Shown here: in pieces, positions 9,312-18,271 of the stretch
How positions within the stretch are numbered: the first letter of the stretch is position 1
Layout: each line of letters starts with the position of its first letter
Origin: Billgrantia ethanolica
GTDB taxonomy: Bacteria > Pseudomonadota > Gammaproteobacteria > Pseudomonadales > Halomonadaceae
Direction of reading: 5' to 3'
Length of the DNA stretch: 64,000 nucleotides
NCBI RefSeq assembly: GCF_021404305.1
Contig: NZ_JABFTX010000001.1
Span: 1,736,001 to 1,800,000 of the forward strand
The notes under the pieces: model-generated
What the model was told of the DNA's origin: nothing
What the model saw: only the letters and a program-made list of their open reading frames with translations
Databases searched by the model: none
Made by a program: the position numbers and the translations under genes

Positions 9312-9397
9312 TCAGCCATCACCTCCTCATCGAGCATGACGGCATGAAAGCACAGCCCTACCTAAAAAAGCCGTAAAAAATCGCGGCTGGCCAAGCC

Positions 9398-9838
9398 TCA
9401 GCCACGAATCACATAGCGCAGGATCTCGACTACCTGCTCGGTGGTTGTTGCCCAAGCCATGGCGGCGGCATCGACCTCCTTGAGCGGGTGGACGATCTCC
9501 TCGCCGTGAAGGGTCACGTACGGCTTGCCCAGAGCGGCGCAATAGCCGGCATCGAAGGCCGCATTCCACTGCTTGTACTTGTCGCCGAAGCGCACCACCA
9601 CCAGGTCGCTCTGCTCGATCAGCGTCTTGGTACGAATGGCATTGACCTTGGCCGACTTGTGGTCGCGCCAGAAGGCATCGCTTTCGCGTCCCAGGTGGTC
9701 GCCTGCGGCATCGCTGGCGTCATGGTCGGTAACGGGAGCGGTGAACACGATGTCCAGCCCGGCAGCCTTGGCGCCGCACTCGATCTCATCACGCCAGTCG
9801 GTATGGATCTCACCGGATAGGTAGACGTAAAAACTCAT
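9398..9838 (-). CDS. ytoQ: YtoQ-family protein
   Basis: A 146-residue soluble protein beginning MSFYVYLSGEIHTDWRDEI, characteristic of the YtoQ family, which resembles nucleoside 2-deoxyribosyltransferase folds. Conserved-looking stretches are the HTDWR near the start, the VTDHDASDAAGD segment, SDLVVVRFGDKYKQWN and the AGYCAALGKPYVTLH core. The biochemical role is not established. The start at 9838 is chosen because the family begins exactly there; an upstream in-frame codon at 9886 adds unrelated residues. Monocistronic; a long regulatory-looking gap lies upstream. Confidence 0.8.
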   Translation of the reverse strand: MSFYVYLSGEIHTDWRDEIECGAKAAGLDIVFTAPVTDHDASDAAGDHLGRESDAFWRDHKSAKVNAIRTKTLIEQSDLVVVRFGDKYKQWNAAFDAGYCAALGKPYVTLHGEEIVHPLKEVDAAAMAWATTTEQVVEILRYVIRG

Positions 9839-9886
9839 CGGAGCTCTCCTGAAGCGAAATGGGCCTCCATCATAGCCGGCCAACAT

Positions 9887-9907
9887 TTGTATACAAGACT
9901 TGTGTAC
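9887..9907. promoter_or_regulatory. Palindromic operator candidate upstream of ytoQ-like gene
   Basis: A perfect 10-bp palindrome TTGTATACAA (9887-9896) lies inside a larger 9-1-9 inverted repeat GTATACAAG-A-CTTGTGTAC (9889-9907, one mismatch). Related ACAAG words recur at 9958-9972 and 9982-9989. TTGTATACAA-type sites are typical of GntR-family regulators, but the regulator is not in the window. It lies about 50-70 bases upstream of the start at 9838. Confidence 0.45.
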
Positions 9908-9956
9908 CGTTACGGGACCCTCTCAGCCGCAGCGAACCGCAGCACCGAGACGGTTC

Positions 9957-9989
9957 CCTACACAAGTTGTAGGCAATCTCTTACAAGAC
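9957..9989. promoter_or_regulatory. Second ACAAG-containing inverted repeat
   Basis: A 6-5-6 inverted repeat CCTACA-n5-TGTAGG is followed by TACAAGAC at 9982-9989, the same 8-mer as at 9892-9899. Repetition of the word suggests several binding sites for one regulator in this gap. No promoter boxes can be assigned with confidence. Confidence 0.35.
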
Positions 9990-10039
9990 AGAGAGTGAAT
10001 GGATGACATTCTCACTGATGAAAAAGCGCTACCTTGAAT

Positions 10040-10113
10040 TTACTCACGCCGGTTCTTGCACAGCAGTCGTGAGTCCCTTGCTTATGCCCGCTCAAAGAGC
10101 GGGCTTCTTTTTT
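10040..10113 (+). ncRNA. Candidate small RNA ending in an orphan terminator
   Basis: Two successive hairpins on the plus strand: ACTCACG/CGTGAGT (10042-10048 with 10068-10074) and an 8-bp stem with AAA loop (10086-10104) followed by TTCTTTTTTT. Flanking genes both run on the minus strand and no plus-strand gene ends here, so the terminator belongs to an unannotated transcript starting somewhere in 9840-10040. A 12-codon ORF (ATG at 10002) and a longer one overlapping the terminator exist but look incidental. The 5' end is not determined. Confidence 0.4.
10086..10113 (+). terminator. Strong intrinsic terminator without a gene upstream
   Basis: GCCCGCTC-AAA-GAGCGGGC stem followed by a nine-base T-rich tract. 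The T run is only on the plus strand, so it does not serve the minus-strand MOSC gene ending at 10122. Confidence 0.8.
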
Positions 10114-10121
10114 ATCGCTCC

Positions 10122-10961
10122 CTAGCCTACCTGCAGCTCATCCCCCACCGCGAGACTCTCCCCTTCGCCGCCGAGAAGCGTGGCGTTCTGACCGAAGTAG
10201 GCGCCAGGGCGCAGCGGCTGGGTCTTCATCTCGATCAACGTTTGCAGCGGCTCACCGGGAGTGTCGATGGTGCCGCTAGCCTGATCGACGGTGGTGATCT
10301 TGCAACGCTGACAGGGCTTGCGCAGACCGAAGCGATATCTGCCATCATGAGCGGCCACCTCGCTCCAGCCATCCTCGGCGAAGCCGTGAGCACCCTCGAG
10401 CACGATGTTCGGACGGAAGCGGTTCATGGGCAGCGGTGCGAGCCCCTTCTGTGCCAGATTCCGATTGAGAGCGTCGAGAGAGGCCTGCGAGGCAATGAGG
10501 AACGGATAGCCGTCGGCGAAGGCGGTATGGGCCTCCTCACCTTGCAGATAACGCGACTCGACCGGGCGGCGATGCTCCTCGTCGAAGCGCACCAGGCGCA
10601 GGCTGCTACCGCGCAGGTCGCCCAGCACCGCCGTCAGCCAGTCGCTGGCCTCGGCGCCCTCGTCAAAGGCCTGACAGGCGTCGTCCCACACATAGGCGGT
10701 CAGCCGCGGCCGGTCTCGATGCGCCAGCTCGATGGCCAACGGTTCCGCCTCGGGATGTTCCAACACCAGCCAGTCGCTCTCGAAACGCACCGAGACTCGC
10801 GCCATGCCCGGCAGCTGCCGCTGGGTGACGAAGCGCCCCACCTGATCGACCACCATCCAGTGACGGTCATAGGCCAGACCGCGTACCCCCAGCGTGGCTT
10901 GCTCCAGGCCGATACCGCCCAGCGACTTGACCGGATAAACGTTGAGTTTCGAGATTTTCAC
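10122..10961 (-). CDS. MOSC-domain protein (YcbX-like, no ferredoxin domain)
   Basis: A 279-residue protein with an N-terminal MOSC beta-barrel domain (VKISKLNVYPVKSLGG...) and a C-terminal MOSC domain containing the segment FRPNIVLEGAHGFAEDGW and the putative catalytic Cys in KPCQRCKITTVD. MOSC proteins bind molybdenum cofactor sulfide; YcbX detoxifies N-hydroxylated compounds but has a C-terminal 2Fe-2S domain that is missing here. The GTG at 10961 is chosen because AGAGGAA sits 7 nt upstream; an ATG at 10982 is possible. Cofactor use and substrate are inferred from family. Confidence 0.82.
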   Translation of the reverse strand: MKISKLNVYPVKSLGGIGLEQATLGVRGLAYDRHWMVVDQVGRFVTQRQLPGMARVSVRFESDWLVLEHPEAEPLAIELAHRDRPRLTAYVWDDACQAFDEGAEASDWLTAVLGDLRGSSLRLVRFDEEHRRPVESRYLQGEEAHTAFADGYPFLIASQASLDALNRNLAQKGLAPLPMNRFRPNIVLEGAHGFAEDGWSEVAAHDGRYRFGLRKPCQRCKITTVDQASGTIDTPGEPLQTLIEMKTQPLRPGAYFGQNATLLGGEGESLAVGDELQVG

Positions 10962-11070
10962 GCTGCTTCCTCTGCTGAACATTTCTTAACTCGCCTTGGC
11001 GAGACGCCCCGCATAAGCTGATGACGCAAGTTAAATTGATGCTAGTCTCAGTGGACCAAGGAGAGGAACC

Positions 11071-11343
11071 ATGCTGAAACGTCTTGCCTTGTTGACTGCC
11101 GCCCTGCTGCTGACCTTCTCGACGGCCGCTCATGCCAACGATCTCGAAGGCGAGATCGAGTCGCTGGATCGTGAAGCGCGCACCCTGACCGTTCAGGGCA
11201 TCGTCTTCCACACCGATGACGATACCGATTACGACGACGGCCTGAGCAGCTTCGACGATCTCGAAGAGGGGCAAAGGGTCGAGATCGATTTCGAGTACGA
11301 CGGCGAGCGCCACCTCGCCAAGGAGATCGAGCTCGAAGACTGA
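11071..11343 (+). CDS. Small acidic periplasmic protein (DUF5666-like)
   Basis: A 90-residue protein with a signal peptide (MLKRLALLTAALLLTFS...) cleaved near AHA. The mature part is very acidic and has the beta-rich pattern EGEIESLDREARTLTVQGI then EGQRVEIDFEYDG, as in single DUF5666 units of small secreted proteins. Function unknown. GGAGAGG precedes the start. A good terminator follows, so it is probably transcribed alone. Confidence 0.7.
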   Translation: MLKRLALLTAALLLTFSTAAHANDLEGEIESLDREARTLTVQGIVFHTDDDTDYDDGLSSFDDLEEGQRVEIDFEYDGERHLAKEIELED

Positions 11344-11365
11344 CAGCACCCACGGCACTGACAGG

Positions 11366-11398
11366 CGGGCCGGCATTGGCGACAATGTCGGCCCGTTT
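11366..11398 (+). terminator. Intrinsic terminator after DUF5666-like gene
   Basis: A 12-bp stem (11366-11377 with 11384-11395, one G-T pair, 6-nt loop) followed by TTT. Confidence 0.6.
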
Positions 11399-11416
11399 GC
11401 ATTTCAGGACACCATC

Positions 11417-11800
11417 ATGACCCAAGCCTGGCAACAGTATCGTAGCGCACCCGCGCTTGGCACGCGCCTCGTTCGACACGACGAGCTGCCGGTGGGCTCT
11501 ACCCACAGCCTGACCCTGCAGGGAGAGAAGGGAAGCTTTCCACTGCTGCTGGTGCGCCTCAGCGACGCGCTGCTCGGCTATGTCAACGCCTGTCCTCACC
11601 AGTTCCTGCCACTCGACCAGCGCGGCCCGCGCATTCTCAGTCAGGATGGCGAGTCACTGCGCTGCACAAATCACGATGCCACCTTCTCCGCCCGCACCGG
11701 CGAAGGCACCGGCGGGCTTGGCGTCGACTGTGCGCTCGACCCGGTGCCGGTGAGCGTCGACGCCGAGGGCTGGGTCGTCGTTGGCGGGCCGGACGAGTAG
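11417..11800 (+). CDS. Rieske 2Fe-2S ferredoxin-like protein
   Basis: A 127-residue single-domain protein with the Rieske ligand motifs CPHQFLPLD (C-x-H) and LRCTNHDATFS (C-x2-H), spaced by about 25 residues as usual. Such stand-alone Rieske proteins pass electrons to oxygenases or other redox enzymes; no partner oxygenase is adjacent, so its redox partner is unknown. Alternatively it resembles the small subunit NirD of nitrite reductase, but no nirB is present. It lies between a terminator and an EamA transporter. Confidence 0.82.
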   Translation: MTQAWQQYRSAPALGTRLVRHDELPVGSTHSLTLQGEKGSFPLLLVRLSDALLGYVNACPHQFLPLDQRGPRILSQDGESLRCTNHDATFSARTGEGTGGLGVDCALDPVPVSVDAEGWVVVGGPDE

Positions 11801-11830
11801 GCATCGTTGATGCATATCATCATGTTTATT

Positions 11831-11852
11831 GATGGATAGAAGGCTATCTATC
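11831..11852. promoter_or_regulatory. Inverted repeat upstream of EamA transporter
   Basis: GATGGATAG-aagg-CTATCTATC, a 9-4-9 repeat with one mismatch, about 57-78 bases before the transporter start. AT-rich surroundings fit a promoter/operator. The cognate regulator is not known. Confidence 0.35.
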
Positions 11853-11908
11853 ACCCGGCCGTTTCGTTTACGCTCGTCATTCAGCCACAAAACGCCAAGG
11901 ACCGTTGC

Positions 11909-12790
11909 ATGACGCCGGCCGATTCTCTGCGCCTGATTCTGCTCTCTTCGCTTTGGGGCATGTCGTTCATCTTCATGCGCGTGGCGGTACCCGAGTTCGG
12001 CCCGGTACCGCTCATCCTGGTGCGCATGGGCATCGGTGCGCTGCTGCTGCTTCCGCTGCTGCTCAGCCTGCGCTATCTCAAGCTGGTGTGGGAGAACAAG
12101 GGCGGCCTGCTGCTGCTCGGACTGGTCAACCATGTGCTGCCCTTCGTGCTGCTGGCCATGGCCACCATTCGCCTGGAGGCCGGCTTCACCTCGTTGATCA
12201 ACGCCACCACGCCGATATTCACCGCCCTGCTCGGTGCGCTGTTCTTCACCACCCCGGTACAGCGGCAGCAGTACCTGGGCCTGGCGCTGGCCTTCTTCGG
12301 CGTCTACGTGCTGTCGGCCAACCGGCTGGACTTCGCCCTGGGCGGCGACGGCTGGTTCATTCTGGCCGCCGTAGGCGCCACCTTCTGCTACGGCGTGGCG
12401 ACCAACTACTCCAAGACCTACCTCTCGCACCTGCCGGTGCGGGTGCTGGCCGCCGGCAGTACCGCCATGTCGGCGCTGATTCTGCTGATCCCCGGGCTGC
12501 TGCTGTGGCCCAGCGAGCCGATCAGCGGCCTGGCGTGGGGCAACGCCCTGGGCCTGGCCGTGTTCAGCACCACCCTGGCTTTCCTGCTCTACTTCGGGCT
12601 GATCTCCAGCGCCGGCGCCACCGCCACCTCGACGGTCACTTTCCTGGTGCCGGTGAGCGCCCTGCTGTGGGGCTACCTGCTGCTGGACGAGCGCCTCAGC
12701 CTGCAGGTACTGGTGGGCATGGCCATCACTCTGGCGGGTACCGCCATTGCCACCGGCATGATTCGCTGGCGACGCCGCGAGCTGGCCTGA
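11909..12790 (+). CDS. EamA/DMT-superfamily transporter
   Basis: A 293-residue inner-membrane protein with about ten predicted helices arranged as two EamA repeats (start SLRLILLSSLWGMSFIFMR, second half from about residue 145). DMT permeases of this type export amino acids or other metabolites; the substrate cannot be told from sequence. The C-terminal RWRRRELA is a typical positive cytoplasmic end. It is followed by a strong bidirectional hairpin separating it from the convergent hydratase gene. Confidence 0.85.
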   Translation: MTPADSLRLILLSSLWGMSFIFMRVAVPEFGPVPLILVRMGIGALLLLPLLLSLRYLKLVWENKGGLLLLGLVNHVLPFVLLAMATIRLEAGFTSLINATTPIFTALLGALFFTTPVQRQQYLGLALAFFGVYVLSANRLDFALGGDGWFILAAVGATFCYGVATNYSKTYLSHLPVRVLAAGSTAMSALILLIPGLLLWPSEPISGLAWGNALGLAVFSTTLAFLLYFGLISSAGATATSTVTFLVPVSALLWGYLLLDERLSLQVLVGMAITLAGTAIATGMIRWRRRELA

Positions 12791-12811
12791 ACCGACACGC
12801 TGTAAACGAAC

Positions 12812-12848
12812 GAGAGCGGCAGCGTCGTTACGCTGCCGCTCTCTCGTT
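12812..12848. terminator. Bidirectional hairpin between convergent eamA-type and hydratase genes
   Basis: A perfect 13-bp inverted repeat (12812-12824 with 12831-12843, 6-nt loop) between two stops. No long T tract on either strand, but the stability and position fit termination of both transcripts. Confidence 0.6.
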
Positions 12849-12865
12849 ACCGCACCGCCGATGAA

Positions 12866-13639
12866 TCAGAAGTTGGGCTTGCGCTTCTCGACGAAGGCGC
12901 TCATACCCTCCTTCTGCTCGCTGCCGGCAAAGCCCAGCGCGAACAGGCTGGTCTCCAGCGCCAACGCACTGTCGAGGTCCTGGTCCATGCCATCGTGCAC
13001 CGCCTGCTTGGCGCTGCGCACCGCCAGCGGGCCGTTGCCGGCGAGCTGTTTGGTCAGTTCCTCGGCATAGGCCTCGAGCTCGGCCTGGGGCATCACCCGG
13101 TTGACCAGGCCGATACGCAGGGCCTCCTGAGCATCGATCTTGCGCCCAGTGGTAACCAGGTCCAGTGCCATGGCCGGTCCTACCCGACGCGGCAGGCGCT
13201 GGGTGCCGCCGAAGCCGGGAATTACCCCGAGCAGCACCTCGGGCTGGCCGAAGATGGCGTTGTCGCTGGCTACGGCCCAGTCGCAGGCCAGCGCCAGTTC
13301 GCAGCCGCCGCCAAGACAAAACCCGTTCACCAGGGCGACCACCGGCACCGGCAACGTTTCCAGTCGCTTGATGGTACGCAGGGCCTGGCTGGCGAAGGCA
13401 CGTGCCTCCTCCGGGGTCTTGGTGCGCATTTCGGTGATGTCGGCACCGGCCACGAAGGCCTTCTCACCCGCGCCGGTGATCAGCAGGGCGCGCAGGTCGC
13501 TGCGCTTCTCCAGCTCGGTGAGCAGCGCTTCCAGCTCGGTGAGCACGGCGCTGTTGAGGGCATTCAGCGCCTTGGGACGGGTGATGGTCAGGCGCACGAC
13601 GCCGGCGTTGTCGACCATCTCGATCAGCTTCTCGCTCAT
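12866..13639 (-). CDS. Enoyl-CoA hydratase/isomerase family protein
   Basis: A 257-residue crotonase-fold enzyme. The oxyanion-hole segments [12 protein letters not shown] and the catalytic-glutamate region [16 protein letters not shown] and [20 protein letters not shown] are intact, with both glutamates expected for hydratase activity. It hydrates trans-2-enoyl-CoA to 3-hydroxyacyl-CoA. It belongs with the upstream dehydrogenase, ligase and acyl-CoA dehydrogenase genes on the same strand. Start at 13639 (MSEKLIEMV) has GGAGC upstream; an in-frame codon at 13705 would include the palindrome. A methylthioacryloyl-CoA hydratase (DmdD-like) role is possible given the neighbours but unproven. Confidence 0.85.
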   Translation of the reverse strand: MSEKLIEMVDNAGVVRLTITRPKALNALNSAVLTELEALLTELEKRSDLRALLITGAGEKAFVAGADITEMRTKTPEEARAFASQALRTIKRLETLPVPVVALVNGFCLGGGCELALACDWAVASDNAIFGQPEVLLGVIPGFGGTQRLPRRVGPAMALDLVTTGRKIDAQEALRIGLVNRVMPQAELEAYAEELTKQLAGNGPLAVRSAKQAVHDGMDQDLDSALALETSLFALGFAGSEQKEGMSAFVEKRKPNF

Positions 13640-13669
13640 GGGGGCTCCTTGCTTGTAGTCAGAACGATA

Positions 13670-13702
13670 CCGACCAACCCTAGCGAACGCTTGGTTGGTC
13701 GG
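13670..13702. promoter_or_regulatory. Large inverted repeat, probable operator of the acyl-CoA cluster
   Basis: Ten-base arms CCGACCAACC (13670-13679) and GGTTGGTCGG (13693-13702), perfect complements, flank a 13-nt spacer holding AGCG-AA-CGCT. It sits 31-63 bases before the hydratase start. Size and symmetry fit a TetR-family acyl-CoA-responsive repressor, which is inference since no regulator gene is adjacent. Confidence 0.5.
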
Positions 13703-13740
13703 CAATCCTTTCTTGGTCGAGCGCAGTAGTGAATCGTCGC

Positions 13741-14589
13741 TTACTGGTATATGTGGAAGCCGCGCCCACTCTTCCGCCCCAGATAGCCGGCTGCCACCAT
13801 GCGCCTGAGCAGCGGACAGGGGCGATACTTCGGGTCGCCGAAGCCCTCCTGCAGCACCTCCATGATCGCCAGGCAGACGTCCAGCCCGATCAGGTCGGCC
13901 AGCGCCAGCGGCCCCATCGGGTGAGCGGCGCCAAGCTGCATCGACTGGTCGATGTCCTCGGCGCTGGCGGCGCCCTCCTGCAATAGGAAGGCGGCCTCGT
14001 TGATCATCGGGATCAACAGGCGATTGACGGCGAACCCGGGCGAGTCGGCGATGGCCACCGGCGTCTTGCCGAGCTGCCGGGTCAGTTCCTCGATGCGCGC
14101 CGCGGTGGCATCAGAGGTCTGCTCGGCGCGGATCACCTCGACCAGCTTGAGCACCGGCACCGGATTGAAGAAGTGCATGCCCACCACCCGCTCCGGACGC
14201 TCGCACACCGCAGCAAGCCGGGTCAGCGACAGCGACGAGGTGTTCGAGGCCAGAATGGCATCGTGACTCAGCCGGCTCAGGTCACGAAACAGCTTCTCCT
14301 TCAGCGCCGGCTGCTCGGGTGCGGCCTCGATGATCACCTCGCAGTCGCGCAGAGCCTCGAGCGACGTGGTCGTCTCCAGGCGCGCCATGGCCTCGGCCTT
14401 TTCGGCCTCGCTGAGCTTCTCCTTGGCCACCAACTTGCCAAGGCCCTTGTCGATGGTGGCCTGAGCCCGACCCAACTGCTCATCTGCCACGTCGTAGAGC
14501 CGCGTGGGAAAGCCGCTGGCCACCAGCACCTGCGCGATGCCCTGCCCCATGGTGCCGGCGCCGACCACACCGATTGCCTGTCGTGTCAT
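13741..14589 (-). CDS. 3-hydroxyacyl-CoA (3-hydroxybutyryl-CoA) dehydrogenase
   Basis: A 282-residue stand-alone dehydrogenase: NAD-binding GAGTMGQGIAQVLVASG at the N-terminus, the conserved SNTSSLSLTRLA and MHFFNPVPVLKLVEVI with the catalytic His, then the C-terminal helical domain DSPGFAVNRLLIPMINEA and KSGRGFHIY. Length matches HbdA/PaaH-type enzymes (about 280), so it oxidises 3-hydroxyacyl-CoA to 3-ketoacyl-CoA with NAD+. The start at 14589 is chosen because the Rossmann strand begins at residue 5. It lies 14 bases after the acyl-CoA ligase gene, so the two are probably co-transcribed. Confidence 0.9.
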   Translation of the reverse strand: MTRQAIGVVGAGTMGQGIAQVLVASGFPTRLYDVADEQLGRAQATIDKGLGKLVAKEKLSEAEKAEAMARLETTTSLEALRDCEVIIEAAPEQPALKEKLFRDLSRLSHDAILASNTSSLSLTRLAAVCERPERVVGMHFFNPVPVLKLVEVIRAEQTSDATAARIEELTRQLGKTPVAIADSPGFAVNRLLIPMINEAAFLLQEGAASAEDIDQSMQLGAAHPMGPLALADLIGLDVCLAIMEVLQEGFGDPKYRPCPLLRRMVAAGYLGRKSGRGFHIYQ

Positions 14590-14603
14590 TGTCTTGCTCC
14601 CGT

Positions 14604-16235
14604 TCACTGCTTGCGCGCTTCTTCGCGCAGGACGAATTTCTGGATCTTGCCGGTAGAGGTCTTGGGCAGCTCGGTGAAGATCACCGTCTTGGGCACTTTG
14701 AAGCGTGCCAGATGCTGGCGACAGTGCTCGATGATGTCGGCTTCGGTGACCTCGCCGAAGCCCACCTTGAGCTTGACGAAGGCGCAGGGCGTCTCGCCCC
14801 ACTTCTCGTCGGGCTTGGCCACCACCGCGGCCTCCTCAACAGCGGGATGGGAGTAGATGGCATCCTCCACCTCGATGGTGGAGATGTTCTCGCCACCGGA
14901 GATGATGATGTCCTTGGAGCGATCCTTGATCTCGATGTAGCCGTCAGGGTGCCACACGGCGAGATCGCCGGTGTGGTACCAGCCACCCTCAAGCGCCTGC
15001 TCGGTGGCGGCCTCGTTCTTGAGATAGCCCTTCATCACGTTGTTGCCACGCATCAGGATCTCGCCGATGGTCTCACCGTCCTTGGGCACCGGCTCCAGGG
15101 TGTTGGGGTCGGCGACACAGAGCGCTTCCAGCATGTGATAGCGCACGCCCTGACGCGCCTTGATCCTGGCCCGCTCCTCCAGCGGCAGCTCGTCCCACGC
15201 CTCGCGCCAGGCGCACACCGTTACCGGCCCGTAGACCTCGGTGAGACCGTACACATGGGTCACTTCGATACCGAGCTTCTCGACGCCGGCGATCACCGAG
15301 GCGGGCGGCGCGGCGCCGGCGGTGGTGACCTTCACCGGGTGGTCGAAAGCACGCTTCTGCTCCGCCGGCAGGTTGACCAGGCCGTTGAGTACGATCGGCG
15401 CACCGCTGAAGTGGGTGACCTTCTCGTCGACGATCAGGTCCATGATCTTCTTCGGATCGACCCTGCGCAGGCAAACGCTGACGCCGGCATTGGCGGCGAT
15501 GGTCCAGGGGAAGCACCAGCCGTTGCAGTGGAACATCGGCAGGGTCCAGAGATAGACCGGATGATGCGGCATGGCCCACTCGAGGATGTTGCTCACCGCG
15601 TTGAGGTAGGCGCCGCGATGATGGTAGACCACCCCCTTGGGCTTGCCGGTGGTGCCCGAGGTGTAGTTGAGCGAGATCGCCTGCCACTCATCCTCCGGTA
15701 GCTGGTAGGCGTACTCCGGATCGCCCTCGGCCAGCAGCGCCTCGTACTCCAGCTCACCGATATGGCGTGTTTCGCCCTCGTACAGGGCGTCGTCCACGTC
15801 GATCAACAGCGGCTTGATCGCCAGCCGCGAGACGGCGTCCTCGATTACCCCGGCGAACTCCGGGTCGACCAGCACCGCCTGAGCCTCGCCGTGCTCGAGC
15901 ATGTAGGCGATGGCCTCGGCGTCGAGGCGAATGTTGAGGGTATTCAGCACGCAACCGGCCAGCGGCACGCCAAAATGCGCCTCGAACATGGCCGGTACGT
16001 TGGGCAGCATGACGGCCACCGTTTCACCGGGCTTGATGCCGCGCTTCTCCAGCGCCGAGGCGAGCCGCCGGCAGCGGCTCCAGGTCTCGCGCCAGCTGCG
16101 TCGGATGTCGCCGTGGATCACCGCCGGATAGTCGGGATAGATGGAAGCGCTGCGCTCGATGAAGGTCAGCGGCGATAGCGCCACGAAGTTGGCCTGCGAC
16201 TTGGGCAGGTCCTGTTCGAAGATGCTGTCGTTCAT
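14604..16235 (-). CDS. Acyl-CoA synthetase (DmdB/AMP-ligase type)
   Basis: A 543-residue ANL-superfamily ligase with the P-loop motif YTSGTTGKPKGV, the VYGLTEVYGP motif A5, GWYHTGDLAVWHPDGYIEI, and the C-terminal catalytic lysine region PKTSTGKIQKF. It activates a carboxylate to its CoA thioester through an acyl-adenylate. The N-terminal stretch SPLTFIERSASIYPDYPAVIH is typical of medium-chain and 3-methylmercaptopropionyl-CoA ligases. Downstream genes for hydroxyacyl-CoA dehydrogenase and hydratase, and the upstream acyl-CoA dehydrogenase, place it at the head of a beta-oxidation-like route. Confidence 0.88.
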   Translation of the reverse strand: MNDSIFEQDLPKSQANFVALSPLTFIERSASIYPDYPAVIHGDIRRSWRETWSRCRRLASALEKRGIKPGETVAVMLPNVPAMFEAHFGVPLAGCVLNTLNIRLDAEAIAYMLEHGEAQAVLVDPEFAGVIEDAVSRLAIKPLLIDVDDALYEGETRHIGELEYEALLAEGDPEYAYQLPEDEWQAISLNYTSGTTGKPKGVVYHHRGAYLNAVSNILEWAMPHHPVYLWTLPMFHCNGWCFPWTIAANAGVSVCLRRVDPKKIMDLIVDEKVTHFSGAPIVLNGLVNLPAEQKRAFDHPVKVTTAGAAPPASVIAGVEKLGIEVTHVYGLTEVYGPVTVCAWREAWDELPLEERARIKARQGVRYHMLEALCVADPNTLEPVPKDGETIGEILMRGNNVMKGYLKNEAATEQALEGGWYHTGDLAVWHPDGYIEIKDRSKDIIISGGENISTIEVEDAIYSHPAVEEAAVVAKPDEKWGETPCAFVKLKVGFGEVTEADIIEHCRQHLARFKVPKTVIFTELPKTSTGKIQKFVLREEARKQ

Positions 16236-16316
16236 GGTGGGCTCCGAGTGAGTATCGTTCTTATAGGTATTGTCCTGACCACCGGCCGCCGAGGTAGCGT
16301 CCGGTGGAGTAACGGC

Positions 16317-18110
<1,794 letters not shown>

Positions 18111-18142
18111 GAAAGCACCTCGGGGAAAATGATAACAGCGAT

Positions 18143-18157
18143 AGTAGATATACTACT
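18143..18157. promoter_or_regulatory. Short palindrome upstream of acyl-CoA dehydrogenase
   Basis: AGTAG-ATATA-CTACT, a 5-5-5 inverted repeat in an AT-rich patch 33-47 bases before the start at 18110, overlapping the expected promoter. Operator function is inferred. Confidence 0.3.
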
Positions 18158-18218
18158 TTTCGTTGGCCATTATCACTAGGTCGCAGTCTGATGGCCAAGG
18201 CCCCGCTCTCGGGCGCGC

Positions 18219-18250
18219 AAAAAAACGCCCGATGCGAGGGCACCGGGCGT
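18219..18250 (-). terminator. Intrinsic terminator of the MFS transporter gene
   Basis: On the minus strand, ACGCCCG/CGGGCGT arms (18244-18250 and 18225-18231) are followed by a run of T (plus-strand A run 18219-18225), just after the MFS stop at 18272. Confidence 0.7.
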
Positions 18251-18271
18251 CTTGTGGAAATGGCAGCAGCT

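Noticed and set aside
10002..10120. Small ORFs in the candidate sRNA region
   Set aside because: One of 12 codons and one running through the terminator; neither has homology or a clear separate start signal, so the RNA interpretation is preferred.
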